Below are positions 18,596 through 27,504 of a stretch of DNA of 64,000 nt, piece by piece. Numbering within the stretch: the first letter of the stretch is position 1; each line of letters begins with the position of its first letter. The position numbers were made by a program, and so were the translations under genes. The stretch lies in assembly GCA_005792545.1 (NCBI GenBank), contig SXRM01000025.1, positions 1 through 64,000 on the forward strand. Reading direction: 5' to 3'. Source of the stretch: Pseudomonadota bacterium. GTDB lineage: Bacteria > Myxococcota_A > UBA9042. The notes under the pieces were generated by a model, which made no database searches, was not told the origin of the DNA, and worked only from the letters and a program-made list of their open reading frames with translations.

Positions 18596-19374
18596 GCGCG
18601 GACGCTGGCGCCCGCATCGACTGCGTGGCCACGGTCGAGACACCGGAGCACCTCGTCGTCCAGTTTGAGGTGGCCGGGCCCTTCCAGCGCGGTGCGGCCT
18701 GGGCGCTCGACGGCGTGATTCGGTCGGCGGCGGTGGCAGGCCTACTGTTTGCGCTGTCGGTGTCCGCGGTGGCATTGCCCGCGCTGGACCAGGTGGGCTT
18801 GGGGGCCCTGCTGCTCGGTTGGTTCATCGTCGAGTGGTTCTACTACGTGCTGTTCGAGTGGCTGCGCGACGGCCAGACGCCGGGCAAGCGCTGGATGGGC
18901 CTGCGGGTGGTGCGGACCGGCGGCTACCCGATCGCGGGCGCCGACGCGCTGCTGCGCAACCTGCTGCGTGCCGCCGATGGTTTGCCGATGGCCTGCTATG
19001 TCGTTGGCACCGTGGCCAGCGCGGTCGATCCCCGCTTTCGCCGGCTGGGCGATTGGTTGGCCGACACCATGGTCGTCGTCGATCGACCGGAGCGGCCGAT
19101 GGGCGCGCCGCCTCGCGAGGCCGCCGACCCGCTGCTGCTGGCCGCGCTGCCCAAGCGCATTGTCTTGCCACCCGAGGAGCGCCGGACGCTCGACGCGCTG
19201 GTGCTGCGCCTGCCCACCATCGGCCGCGCGCGCGTTGCCGAAATCGCCTGCGAATACGCGCCGCAGCTGGCCCTGCGCCTCGGCTTGCCGGGGCCGGTGG
19301 AGCCGGTGGCGCTGTTGCTCGCCGTCTACGCCCGGCTGCACAATCGAGAGCAGGCCCAGCGAGGCCGGCCATGA
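18592..19374 (+). CDS. RDD family membrane protein
   Basis: AWALDGVIRSAAV...RDGQTPGKRWMGLRVVRTGGYPI...RRLGDWLADTMVVVDR. ATGA overlap with upstream gene. Confidence 0.85.
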   Translation: MSADAGARIDCVATVETPEHLVVQFEVAGPFQRGAAWALDGVIRSAAVAGLLFALSVSAVALPALDQVGLGALLLGWFIVEWFYYVLFEWLRDGQTPGKRWMGLRVVRTGGYPIAGADALLRNLLRAADGLPMACYVVGTVASAVDPRFRRLGDWLADTMVVVDRPERPMGAPPREAADPLLLAALPKRIVLPPEERRTLDALVLRLPTIGRARVAEIACEYAPQLALRLGLPGPVEPVALLLAVYARLHNREQAQRGRP

Positions 19375-20336
19375 CCGCAGCTGCCGGCGTGGACCGCCTC
19401 GATGATCGCTGGCGTCGTCTGGAGGCGCTGGTGGCGCGGGCCCAACGCCGCGATCCGAGCCTGACCGGCGGGGAGCTTGCCGAACTGGCTGCCCTCTACC
19501 GCGCCGTCGTCGCCGATGCTGCACGCGCGCGGGCCCGCGCGACCGATGATGCGACCCTGGCCTGGCTCGACGGCTTGATGGGGCGCGCCCACAATGCGCT
19601 GTACCGCGCGCAACCGCGCCAGTTCGACGTGGTCGCGTTCGTCGTGCAGCAGGTCCCGCAAGCGGTGCGGGCCAATGGCCGCTTGTTTGCGCTGTGTTCA
19701 CTGTTGTTCTGGGGCTTTTTCGTCTCGGCGGCGCTGGTCGCGTGGTTCGCGCCCCAGTTCGCGCGATCGCTGTGCGGCGAGGCGGCCATTGAGGATCTGC
19801 GGCGCATGCACGCCCAGGCGCCGCAGGCTGGACGGTCGCTGACCGAAGGCCTGGCCGGCGTCGCCTTCTACGTGCAGCACAACACCTCGATCGCGTTCAA
19901 CGCTTTTGCGGCTGGCATGTTCGCGGGGGCGGGATCGCTGTACCAGATGGTCGTGCAGGGACTGTACGCCGGCGCGAGCATCGGCTTTCTCGCGGGCGAC
20001 CACAAAGGCTTGCAAATCGTGACGTTTGTCTGCGGCCACGCCGCTTGGGAGCTCACGGCCCTGGTGGTAGCGGGCACGGCGGGGCTGCGCGCAGGCTGGG
20101 CTTGGGTTGCACCGGGGCAGTTGACGCGCCGCGACAGCTTGCGCGCCGCCAAGACCGACGTCACCACGCTGGTCGCCGGCGCAGCGGTAATGCTGGCCGT
20201 GGCTGCCTGTATCGAAGGTGTGTGGTCGCCGTCGCAAGTACCGATGCCCCTTAAGTGGGCCTTCGGTGCCCTGCAAGCGATGCTCGTTGCAGTGTGGCTG
20301 GGCGGGTGGCGGCCGCCGCGGCGGCCTGCGCGATGA
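19371..20336 (+). CDS. Stage II sporulation protein M (SpoIIM/DUF95)-like membrane protein
   Basis: Gene order and IAFNAFAAGMFAGAGSLYQMVVQGLYAGASIGF, GHAAWELTALVVAGTAGLRAGWAWVAPG. ATGA overlap. Confidence 0.85.
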   Translation: MTAAAGVDRLDDRWRRLEALVARAQRRDPSLTGGELAELAALYRAVVADAARARARATDDATLAWLDGLMGRAHNALYRAQPRQFDVVAFVVQQVPQAVRANGRLFALCSLLFWGFFVSAALVAWFAPQFARSLCGEAAIEDLRRMHAQAPQAGRSLTEGLAGVAFYVQHNTSIAFNAFAAGMFAGAGSLYQMVVQGLYAGASIGFLAGDHKGLQIVTFVCGHAAWELTALVVAGTAGLRAGWAWVAPGQLTRRDSLRAAKTDVTTLVAGAAVMLAVAACIEGVWSPSQVPMPLKWAFGALQAMLVAVWLGGWRPPRRPAR

Positions 20337-21097
20337 TGCCCGATCGCATTGCCTTGCGGCCGCGGTCGCTGCTGGCCGTCGGCGATCTGGCCATACAGTT
20401 CACGCGCCGCAATGCGCGGTGGCTGGCTTGGCCGGTGGCGTGGGCGGCGGCGCCCGTGCTGGTGCTGGCGTGGTTTGCGGTCGGCGCGGGAACGGAAGGT
20501 TGGGCAGTGTTGTTGGCGCTTGCCGCGGTCGGCCGGGTGTCGTCAGGCCTGGTGACGCTCGCATGCGCCGAACTGGCGCTGCACCCCCAAGTCAGGCTGC
20601 GGCCCCTGCTGTGGACGTACCTGCAGCGGCTGCCGCGCTGGGCGTGGCTGCAGGTGGTCGAGTGGCCAGTGCGGCTGGTGACGCTGGGCGTGGCGTCGAT
20701 CGCTTTTGCGTTCGCCCATGAAGTCGCACTGCTGGAGCGCGGCGGCGTCGCCCAAGTGCTGCGGCGGACCAGCCAGCTGCAGACGGCGCACGCGCAATTG
20801 CGGTGGACCATGCCTGCGCTCGCCTTGGCGATTCCGCTGTGGTGGTACGCGAGCGCCGTGCTGGGCTGGGAGGCGCTGCTGGGCATCTTGCAGATGGGTG
20901 GGCAGCGCCCAACCGGCGTGTTCGAGTCACTGCAATGGGTCGGCGTCGCTGGCGCCGCAGTGGGCGAAATGGCCTGGACGGTACTGCGGTTCCTGCTGTA
21001 CCTGGATTGCCGGACCCGCGGAGACGGCTGGGACTTGCAGGTACAGTGCCAGGCCCTGGTTCAGGCCCACGCTGGCACCGCTCGGCGGGCTGCATGA
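20333..21097 (+). CDS. Multi-TM membrane protein of the RDD-SpoIIM-MoxR cluster
   Basis: Several hydrophobic segments; C-terminal FLLYLDCRTRGDGWDLQV; ATGA overlaps with both neighbours. Confidence 0.7.
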   Translation: MMPDRIALRPRSLLAVGDLAIQFTRRNARWLAWPVAWAAAPVLVLAWFAVGAGTEGWAVLLALAAVGRVSSGLVTLACAELALHPQVRLRPLLWTYLQRLPRWAWLQVVEWPVRLVTLGVASIAFAFAHEVALLERGGVAQVLRRTSQLQTAHAQLRWTMPALALAIPLWWYASAVLGWEALLGILQMGGQRPTGVFESLQWVGVAGAAVGEMAWTVLRFLLYLDCRTRGDGWDLQVQCQALVQAHAGTARRAA

Positions 21098-23166
21098 TGC
21101 GCCCGCTCTGCATGGTAGTGGCAGCGCTCGGGCTCAGTACGGCGGTGCACGCGGCGCCCCCGCAAGCCGACGACCCCGCGGCGACCGTTCGCGACCTCAT
21201 CAAAACCAAAGACTATTCGCTTTGTGAGCGTTCGAAAGGCGGCGCGGATGGGCATCGCCGCTGGTGCACGGTCGCGCCCCGGGCCGAAGTCTGCAAGGCC
21301 TGGGCCGCCCACTGCCAAGACCTGCCGCTCTCCGCCGACGCGACCGGCTTGGTTGCCGCCCAAGCCAAGTCGCTGCAAGGGGGCGACGTCGATGGCGGTG
21401 GTCGCCGGCCGCATGGGCGAAACGGCAAGCGCGACGACGCTGAAGCCGACGCCGCGCCGGTGATGCCGTGGTCGCGCGACATCCTGGTCGGCCTGGTGAT
21501 CGCGTTGCTGGGCTGGCTGACATACAAAATCTGGCGGCAGTGGCGCGCGCAACCACCAACGGACGATCGGAACCAGCCCGCGGCGGCCGCAGCAGCGATC
21601 GACACGCTTGCGCTGGACGGCCCCCGTACGCTGCCGGACGTCGATGTGGCGCTGGACCGGGCCCGGGCATTGGCGCCGACCGAGCCCGGCCTAGCCTTGG
21701 CATGGCTCTACGCGGCAGCCCTGCGGCACCTGCATGACGGCGGTATCGTGCGCTGGCACCCGGCGCTGGGCAACCGGGCGGCGCTGCGGACGCTGGCAGC
21801 AGACCACCCGTTGCGCAAGCCGTTGCGCGAGGTGATTGCCGGCCTGGAACAGTGGCGCTTTGCCGGCAAGCCGCCCAACGCCGACCAGGCCGACCGCGCT
21901 GTGCGCACGGTGGCGCCACTTTTGCGCACGGTGCTGGCTGTGGTGGCGGCGATCCAGCTGACAGCGTGCGAACGCACGGGCGATACCACGGTCGCTGGCC
22001 GTGCACTGACCTGGGACCTGCTGCGCGCCCAGGGTTGGACGCTGACGGGGCACCGGCTTGCAGTGCGCGACATCGATGCCGGGTCGCCCACCCTGTGGGT
22101 CGACGCGGAGTACGCGACCATCCTGCCATCAATGGTGGCTGAGCTGCGCGACGCCGCCTGTCGCGGCGGCCGGGTAGTTCTGTTCGCCAGCCACGGCCAG
22201 TCGCTGGCGCCGCTGCACGGGGCAGTGGTCGATCTGGCGACGCCTGCTTCGCAAGTCGGTGATTTTGGCGCGATGCCGTCCTCGCGTGGTCCGATAGAGA
22301 GGCAAATCGTGCTGCCGCTTCGGCTCGTCGTCAGCGACGAGGCGTCCACCTTTGGTGTGCTGCGGCGCGAACTTGCAGGGCTCGTCCCCGAACTGAGCCA
22401 GCAACCCGCGCCAACGCCCGGCGACGTTGCACCGCCTGCGTGCGACCTGCAGCGCCAGCCGCAACCGCTGCTGTGGCTCGACGATCAGCCAGCGGCGCTG
22501 CGCTGGTCGGCGCCCGGCGGTGGCAGCCTGGTGGTGGTCGCCGACAACGATCTGCTGGCCAACGCGGCGATGTCCATGCCGCAAAACGCCAGAGCGCTGG
22601 TTGCGCTCGCCCGCGACACGGCGCCACTGCGCCAGGTGGCGCTGCTGGTTCCGCAGGGCGCACCGCCGGCAGCCGATGCGTCCGAAGCGTTGGCGGCGGC
22701 AGGGTTGCTGCCGTTTCTGAGCCAGGGCTTACTGATCCTGGCGCTGGCGGCGTGGCTGCACGCTGCGCGGTTTGGCGCTGCGCGGCCGCCACAGGCCGAC
22801 CGGCGGCGGGCCTTCACCGATCACGTCCGCGCACTGGGACAGCTATTGCGGTCGCGGGCCGCCACCCGCTGGCCCTCGGCACAACTGTGTGCACTGGGGC
22901 TCGACCGCTTGCAGCGACGCCTGGGGCCGACCGACCTGCCGACCTTGGCCGATCGCGTCGCGGCTGCCCAGCCCGGCGCCAACACCCGGACGGTTCGTCG
23001 CCTGCTGTTGGATGCGGAAGCCTTGCGCAACGACCCGCTTGGCGCCGACCATCCAGGCGACGGGCGCACGGCCCAGGCACTGCACGACCTGTTGGCAGAA
23101 CTCGACCGCAAGCTGCCGCCATCGCCCGCCGGGGGCGCGCCGCGCCGCACCAAAGGAGCACCATGA
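21094..23166 (+). CDS. DUF4129/DUF4350-like protein of the MoxR cluster
   Basis: Signal peptide; LVGLVIALLGWLTYKIWRQ; GRALTWDLLRAQGWTLTGHRLAVRDID...; GLLPFLSQGLLILALAAWLHAARFG. Position between SpoIIM-like and MoxR genes. Confidence 0.65.
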   Translation: MMRPLCMVVAALGLSTAVHAAPPQADDPAATVRDLIKTKDYSLCERSKGGADGHRRWCTVAPRAEVCKAWAAHCQDLPLSADATGLVAAQAKSLQGGDVDGGGRRPHGRNGKRDDAEADAAPVMPWSRDILVGLVIALLGWLTYKIWRQWRAQPPTDDRNQPAAAAAAIDTLALDGPRTLPDVDVALDRARALAPTEPGLALAWLYAAALRHLHDGGIVRWHPALGNRAALRTLAADHPLRKPLREVIAGLEQWRFAGKPPNADQADRAVRTVAPLLRTVLAVVAAIQLTACERTGDTTVAGRALTWDLLRAQGWTLTGHRLAVRDIDAGSPTLWVDAEYATILPSMVAELRDAACRGGRVVLFASHGQSLAPLHGAVVDLATPASQVGDFGAMPSSRGPIERQIVLPLRLVVSDEASTFGVLRRELAGLVPELSQQPAPTPGDVAPPACDLQRQPQPLLWLDDQPAALRWSAPGGGSLVVVADNDLLANAAMSMPQNARALVALARDTAPLRQVALLVPQGAPPAADASEALAAAGLLPFLSQGLLILALAAWLHAARFGAARPPQADRRRAFTDHVRALGQLLRSRAATRWPSAQLCALGLDRLQRRLGPTDLPTLADRVAAAQPGANTRTVRRLLLDAEALRNDPLGADHPGDGRTAQALHDLLAELDRKLPPSPAGGAPRRTKGAP

Positions 23167-24155
23167 CCGATGCCGAGCTTGTCCTGCAGCGCGACGCTCA
23201 GCGCTTTGCGCAGCGCTTTGAAGCTGTCACCAGCGCGGTCGGCAAGGCGGTCGTCGGCCAACCTGCGCTGGTGCAGCAGGTGCTGATTGCGCTGTTCGCG
23301 CGCGGTCACGTGCTCATCGAGGGCGTGCCGGGCTTGGGCAAGACGCTGCTGGTGAGCGCCCTGGCCGCTGCCGCCGACGTGCAGTTCAGGCGTATCCAGT
23401 TCACGCCGGATTTGATGCCGAGCGACGTGACCGGCGGCACCATTTTCGACAGCCGCGAGAACCAGTTCCGGTTCGTTCCGGGGCCGGTGTTCACGCAGCT
23501 ATTGCTCGCGGACGAAATCAACCGCGCACCAGCCAAGACCCAGGCGGCGCTGCTCGAAGCCATGCAAGAGCGTCAGGTGACCGTCGACGGCAAGCCGCTG
23601 GCGCTGCCCCGGCCATTCCTGTGCCTCGCCACCCAGAATCCGATCGAGTCGCAAGGCACCTATGCCTTACCTGAAGCCCAATTGGACCGCTTCTTGTTCA
23701 AGCTCGATGTGGGCCACCCGGCGTTGGAAGATGAAAAAGCTATCCTGCGACTGCACTTGCAGGGTCTAGACCCCGCGGATTTCGGTCGGATCGGTTTGCA
23801 CGCGGTCATCGATGGCGCGGAATTGCTTGAGTTGCAGTCGATTGCCGATCGCATTGAGGTTTCGGAGGCGGTGCTGGACTATGCCGTGCGACTCGTGCAC
23901 GCCACTCGCGCGCACCGGCAGGTGCACCTGGGCGCGTCGCCGCGCGCTTCGATTGCGCTGATTGCGGCAGGTCGGGTGCAGGCCGCCGCCGAGGGTCGCG
24001 GCTACGTCGTGCCCGACGACCTGCAAGACCACGCCCTGGCCGTGCTGCGGCACCGGCTGCTGTTGCAGCCCGACGCCGACCTGGAGGGAGCGACACCGGA
24101 CGAGGTAGTGCGCGAAGTGGTGCGGCAGGTGCCGGTGCCGAAGACTGCGGCTTAG
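23163..24155 (+). CDS. MoxR family AAA ATPase
   Basis: [66 protein letters not shown] and [24 protein letters not shown]. Confidence 0.96.
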   Translation: MTDAELVLQRDAQRFAQRFEAVTSAVGKAVVGQPALVQQVLIALFARGHVLIEGVPGLGKTLLVSALAAAADVQFRRIQFTPDLMPSDVTGGTIFDSRENQFRFVPGPVFTQLLLADEINRAPAKTQAALLEAMQERQVTVDGKPLALPRPFLCLATQNPIESQGTYALPEAQLDRFLFKLDVGHPALEDEKAILRLHLQGLDPADFGRIGLHAVIDGAELLELQSIADRIEVSEAVLDYAVRLVHATRAHRQVHLGASPRASIALIAAGRVQAAAEGRGYVVPDDLQDHALAVLRHRLLLQPDADLEGATPDEVVREVVRQVPVPKTAA

Positions 24156-24332
24156 AGGGTGTTTACATCCAAACGCCTACTGCGCGTAACCATGCATCCC
24201 GCCATGCTTCGTTGTCAGCCCCCTTCCTCCCTGCGGCGCACTGCTAGTGCGCCTCAGTCGTCACGAGGCCTCCGCCTCGCCTTGCGGGCGCCTGATTCCG
24301 CTCGCGAAGACAAAAATACGTCAACACCCTCT
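24154..24332. mobile_element. Putative MITE/REP-like palindromic intergenic element with terminal inverted repeats
   Basis: agagggtgtttac (24154-24166) and gtcaacaccctct (24320-24332) are 12/13 complementary; internal hairpin GGCGCACT-gct-AGTGCGCC (24235-24253) and CGAGGC-ctcc-GCCTCG. Confidence 0.5.
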
Positions 24333-24344
24333 TCGCCGATCCGC

Positions 24345-26741
24345 TTACGCACACTGGAGCCCGATCGCCGCCTGCACCCGCGCCTTGGTCCGTGCTCCAG
24401 CGGTCGCCCGCAACGCCGCCTGCAGCGCCGTCCGCAGCTCCGCGCTGCGTTCGCCACTTTCGGCCCGCGCGCACAACGCTTCGATGGCCTTCTTGACCGG
24501 GGCGCCGTGCAGCGGGTGGCCGGAGGTGACGCCGGCATCAGCCAGTTGACCCAACGCCATCGCCGTCGCGGCAAGTTCGTCGTCGGCACCGCCCCACAGG
24601 CCATCCGCGCGCTGGCGGAACAGCACGGCTTCGATCGGGTCGCTTGCGGCAGCACCGTCGGCGTCCTCTTCGAACGCGACGCACGCGTTGTAGATCGGCT
24701 CCGGCGCAGGGGCCGCCATGGCGGTTGGCGGCGCCGCCTTGAGCTTGCTGCGCAACGCCGAGAGCGCACGCCCGATCGGCGACGGGGCAGCCATCGGGGG
24801 CGGCGGCGCAGCCGGCAGAAGGCGCGCCATCGGAGCGGCCAGCGCCTGCGCCAGGTACGCCGTCGCACCCCCACCCGGGGCCAGGCCCGCCATCGTGACC
24901 GCCGCTTGCATGCCTGTGCACGCCCACATGGGCTGCTGCATCATGGCCCAGCCATGCGGCGCCGACACCGGCACCACCCGCAGCTCGGGCATGCCGCGCG
25001 CTTTGCGGTCGCCCTGGCGCCTTTGCACCAGCACGAAGCTGGTGTGCCTGCTCAGCACGCCGTAGGTCTTGGACAGCAGCACGATCTCGGCCTGCACGGT
25101 CCCTGCCCGCCTGCCGACGACGCGCAGCGCTTCCAATTCGGCAATGCGGCGTCCGGCCCAAGTAGCGGCGAGACCTTCGACGACCGGGGCTGCGGCGTCG
25201 AGCGTCACGGTCAGCCGTTGCTCAAACGGACCTTGCGGCCCCACGCCGCTGACCACCAACTCGCCGACGCCGCCCGTCTGCCAGGTAGCAGCAAGGGTCC
25301 ACGGCACGCCATCCACGAGATCGGGCGCGTCGCCTGGCACCTGGTCGTCCACCTCGACGCCGGACCACGCCACTTTGACCTTGGCCACGCGGGCTGCGGT
25401 CGCCTTGGCGAACAGCGCGATGACCTTGGCGTCCAGGCCCTCTTCGGGGTGCACGCGCTCCAGGTCGCCGCCCGTCTGGCGGCCGAGCTCGGCGAGCAGC
25501 GCGTCGCTGACTGCCTCGCCAATGCCCAGGCTGTAGATGCGCGAGGCCTTGGCGCGGGGCACGATGTCGCGCAGCACCTCGTCCTGATTGCCAATCTGAC
25601 CGTCGGTCAGCAGCACGACCACGCCGGCCGAGCACAGGTTCAACGCTGCCTGCAGCGCGGGCAACAGGTCGGTGCCGCCGCGGGCGTCGATGCCGGCGAT
25701 CCAGCGATCGGCCTCGGCCAGGGTCTTTTCGCCCATGGTGCGCAACTTGTTGGCGAGCAGGTCGCAGCGATCGTCAAAGGCCACCACGCCGAACCGGTCC
25801 CCGGCGCGCAGATGGCGCAGGCACAGCCGCAAGGCCTTGCGCGCGGCGACCATCGCCGTGCCGTCCATGGAACCCGAGCGGTCGAGGACGAACACCACGT
25901 CGACGGGGGTGCGGGCGCCGATGCCGAGATCGGGCACCAGCGTCGCCGTCACGATGCCGGGCTTACCCTCGCACGGACCCTGCGCCACCACGCCCGCGGG
26001 CGACCCGGCAACGCCGGCGATGTCGACAATGAGGTCGCGGTCCAGCGGCCAACCTGACAGCTCGAATTGCCCACCTTCGCCGGCCGATTGCACGTTCAAA
26101 GCGTGCGAGGGACTTGACACCACAACTGCGCAGCCCAGCTGCACCGAACCGCGCAAAGTGAGCTGGTAAGGTGCATCGCCAACCGGCGGCGAGATGCGAT
26201 CGGCGTCGAGCACGCGATCGGTGGGCGCGTGGTTGCCGTGGCCGGTGCGCGCCCCCTGCGGCGTGCCGGGCATGTAGCGCGGCGCCACCACCGTCGGCAG
26301 CACCCAGCGCAGCGCGCCCTCATCGGCGGTCAAGCGCTGCACGAAGCGGATCTGCACCTTGGTCGTCTCGCCCGGCAGCAGGTTGGCCAGGCTGAGCGTG
26401 AACACGTCGGGGCGCTCTTGCTCCAGCAGCGCTGCGCCGTGGCCCGCCAGCACCGCCTTGTCGTAGCGGGCAAAGGCAGCCTCGCGTTCGTCGATCTCGG
26501 CCTCGGTCACCTCTTCGCCGCAGGTCACGCGCAGGCCCGTCACCGCGGCGTCAGCTGGCAGCGGAAACACGTACACGGCCTCGACGGGCTTGGGCTCATC
26601 GTTACGCCACGCTTGTTCGACGGTCACGCGGGCCTGGCCGGCGACGACGCGCACATCGACATCGACGCCCTGCAGCGGCACGGGGTGATCATCGACCAGT
26701 AGGCCACAGCGCGGCGGGGGTTCAAGCTGGGAGTGACTCAT
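24345..26741 (-). CDS. VIT domain + von Willebrand factor A domain protein
   Basis: N-terminal VIT features (VTVEQAWRNDEPKPVEAVYVFPLPADAAVTGL, LLPGETTKVQIRFVQRL) and vWA MIDAS DVVFVLDRSGSMDG...VVLLTDGQIGNQDEV. Confidence 0.92.
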   Translation of the reverse strand: MSHSQLEPPPRCGLLVDDHPVPLQGVDVDVRVVAGQARVTVEQAWRNDEPKPVEAVYVFPLPADAAVTGLRVTCGEEVTEAEIDEREAAFARYDKAVLAGHGAALLEQERPDVFTLSLANLLPGETTKVQIRFVQRLTADEGALRWVLPTVVAPRYMPGTPQGARTGHGNHAPTDRVLDADRISPPVGDAPYQLTLRGSVQLGCAVVVSSPSHALNVQSAGEGGQFELSGWPLDRDLIVDIAGVAGSPAGVVAQGPCEGKPGIVTATLVPDLGIGARTPVDVVFVLDRSGSMDGTAMVAARKALRLCLRHLRAGDRFGVVAFDDRCDLLANKLRTMGEKTLAEADRWIAGIDARGGTDLLPALQAALNLCSAGVVVLLTDGQIGNQDEVLRDIVPRAKASRIYSLGIGEAVSDALLAELGRQTGGDLERVHPEEGLDAKVIALFAKATAARVAKVKVAWSGVEVDDQVPGDAPDLVDGVPWTLAATWQTGGVGELVVSGVGPQGPFEQRLTVTLDAAAPVVEGLAATWAGRRIAELEALRVVGRRAGTVQAEIVLLSKTYGVLSRHTSFVLVQRRQGDRKARGMPELRVVPVSAPHGWAMMQQPMWACTGMQAAVTMAGLAPGGGATAYLAQALAAPMARLLPAAPPPPMAAPSPIGRALSALRSKLKAAPPTAMAAPAPEPIYNACVAFEEDADGAAASDPIEAVLFRQRADGLWGGADDELAATAMALGQLADAGVTSGHPLHGAPVKKAIEALCARAESGERSAELRTALQAALRATAGARTKARVQAAIGLQCA

Positions 26742-27328
26742 CGGGTCTCCTTGCGGGCCGCAGCCGCGGCCGTTTGGGCGGCCTGGAGCACGACGTCTTG
26801 CAGCAACCGTTGCGCAGCGTCGGTCTCGTGGCGCAGCCACATGTCGATGCCCTCGGCGATGGGCATCCGGATCCACACCTCGGCGGGCGCTTGGACGCGC
26901 ACGACCGGTGGCGGGTTTACTGTCGAGTTGACATCGGTCGCGGCAAGATCGCCGGGTATGAGGCCGGGTGCTGGCCGCGCCGGTGCGGCGGGAGCGGGGT
27001 CAGGTTGCAGCGTTCGCGCCGGGTGCAGGGGCAGCGGCGTCGCGCGCAGATCGGCAGGCGTGAGCGTCCGAAAGCCGCGGCTGCGGCCGGTCGTCGGGTC
27101 GAGGTCATGCAGGGCCAAAGCGATCTGGTCCAGCGACCAGCCGGCGGCCTGGCGGGCGCTGATGAAACGCAACCAGTCTACGTAACGGCGGTCGTAGCCA
27201 GTGTGCGGGCCGCGAAAGAGCGGCGGCGGCAAGACTCCACGTTGCACGTAGTAACGAATCGTCCGCGGCGGCAACTCGGTCTCGCGGGCCAGCTCTTCGA
27301 GGGAGTAGGTGAGGTCGGCGTCGCTCAT
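26738..27328 (-). CDS. MerR family transcriptional regulator
   Basis: YSLEELARETELPPRTIRYYVQRGVLPPPLFRGPHTGYDRRYVDWLRFI; ATGA overlap with the downstream VIT-VWA gene. Confidence 0.88.
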   Translation of the reverse strand: MSDADLTYSLEELARETELPPRTIRYYVQRGVLPPPLFRGPHTGYDRRYVDWLRFISARQAAGWSLDQIALALHDLDPTTGRSRGFRTLTPADLRATPLPLHPARTLQPDPAPAAPARPAPGLIPGDLAATDVNSTVNPPPVVRVQAPAEVWIRMPIAEGIDMWLRHETDAAQRLLQDVVLQAAQTAAAAARKETR

Positions 27329-27504
27329 GGGGACAATCTAGCGGCGCCATTTGACAGTGTCCAGTTGACAGTCAAGACGCGTCGCCGATCGAGCGCGAGA
27401 CGGTGAATCCCCGCCACCACCGGGATTGGCCAAGGGTCACACCAGGGCTGTCGCGTCTGCCGATTTGGTGTACCCTGCGTCGCCCGCGAAGCCTGGAGAA
27501 ACCG

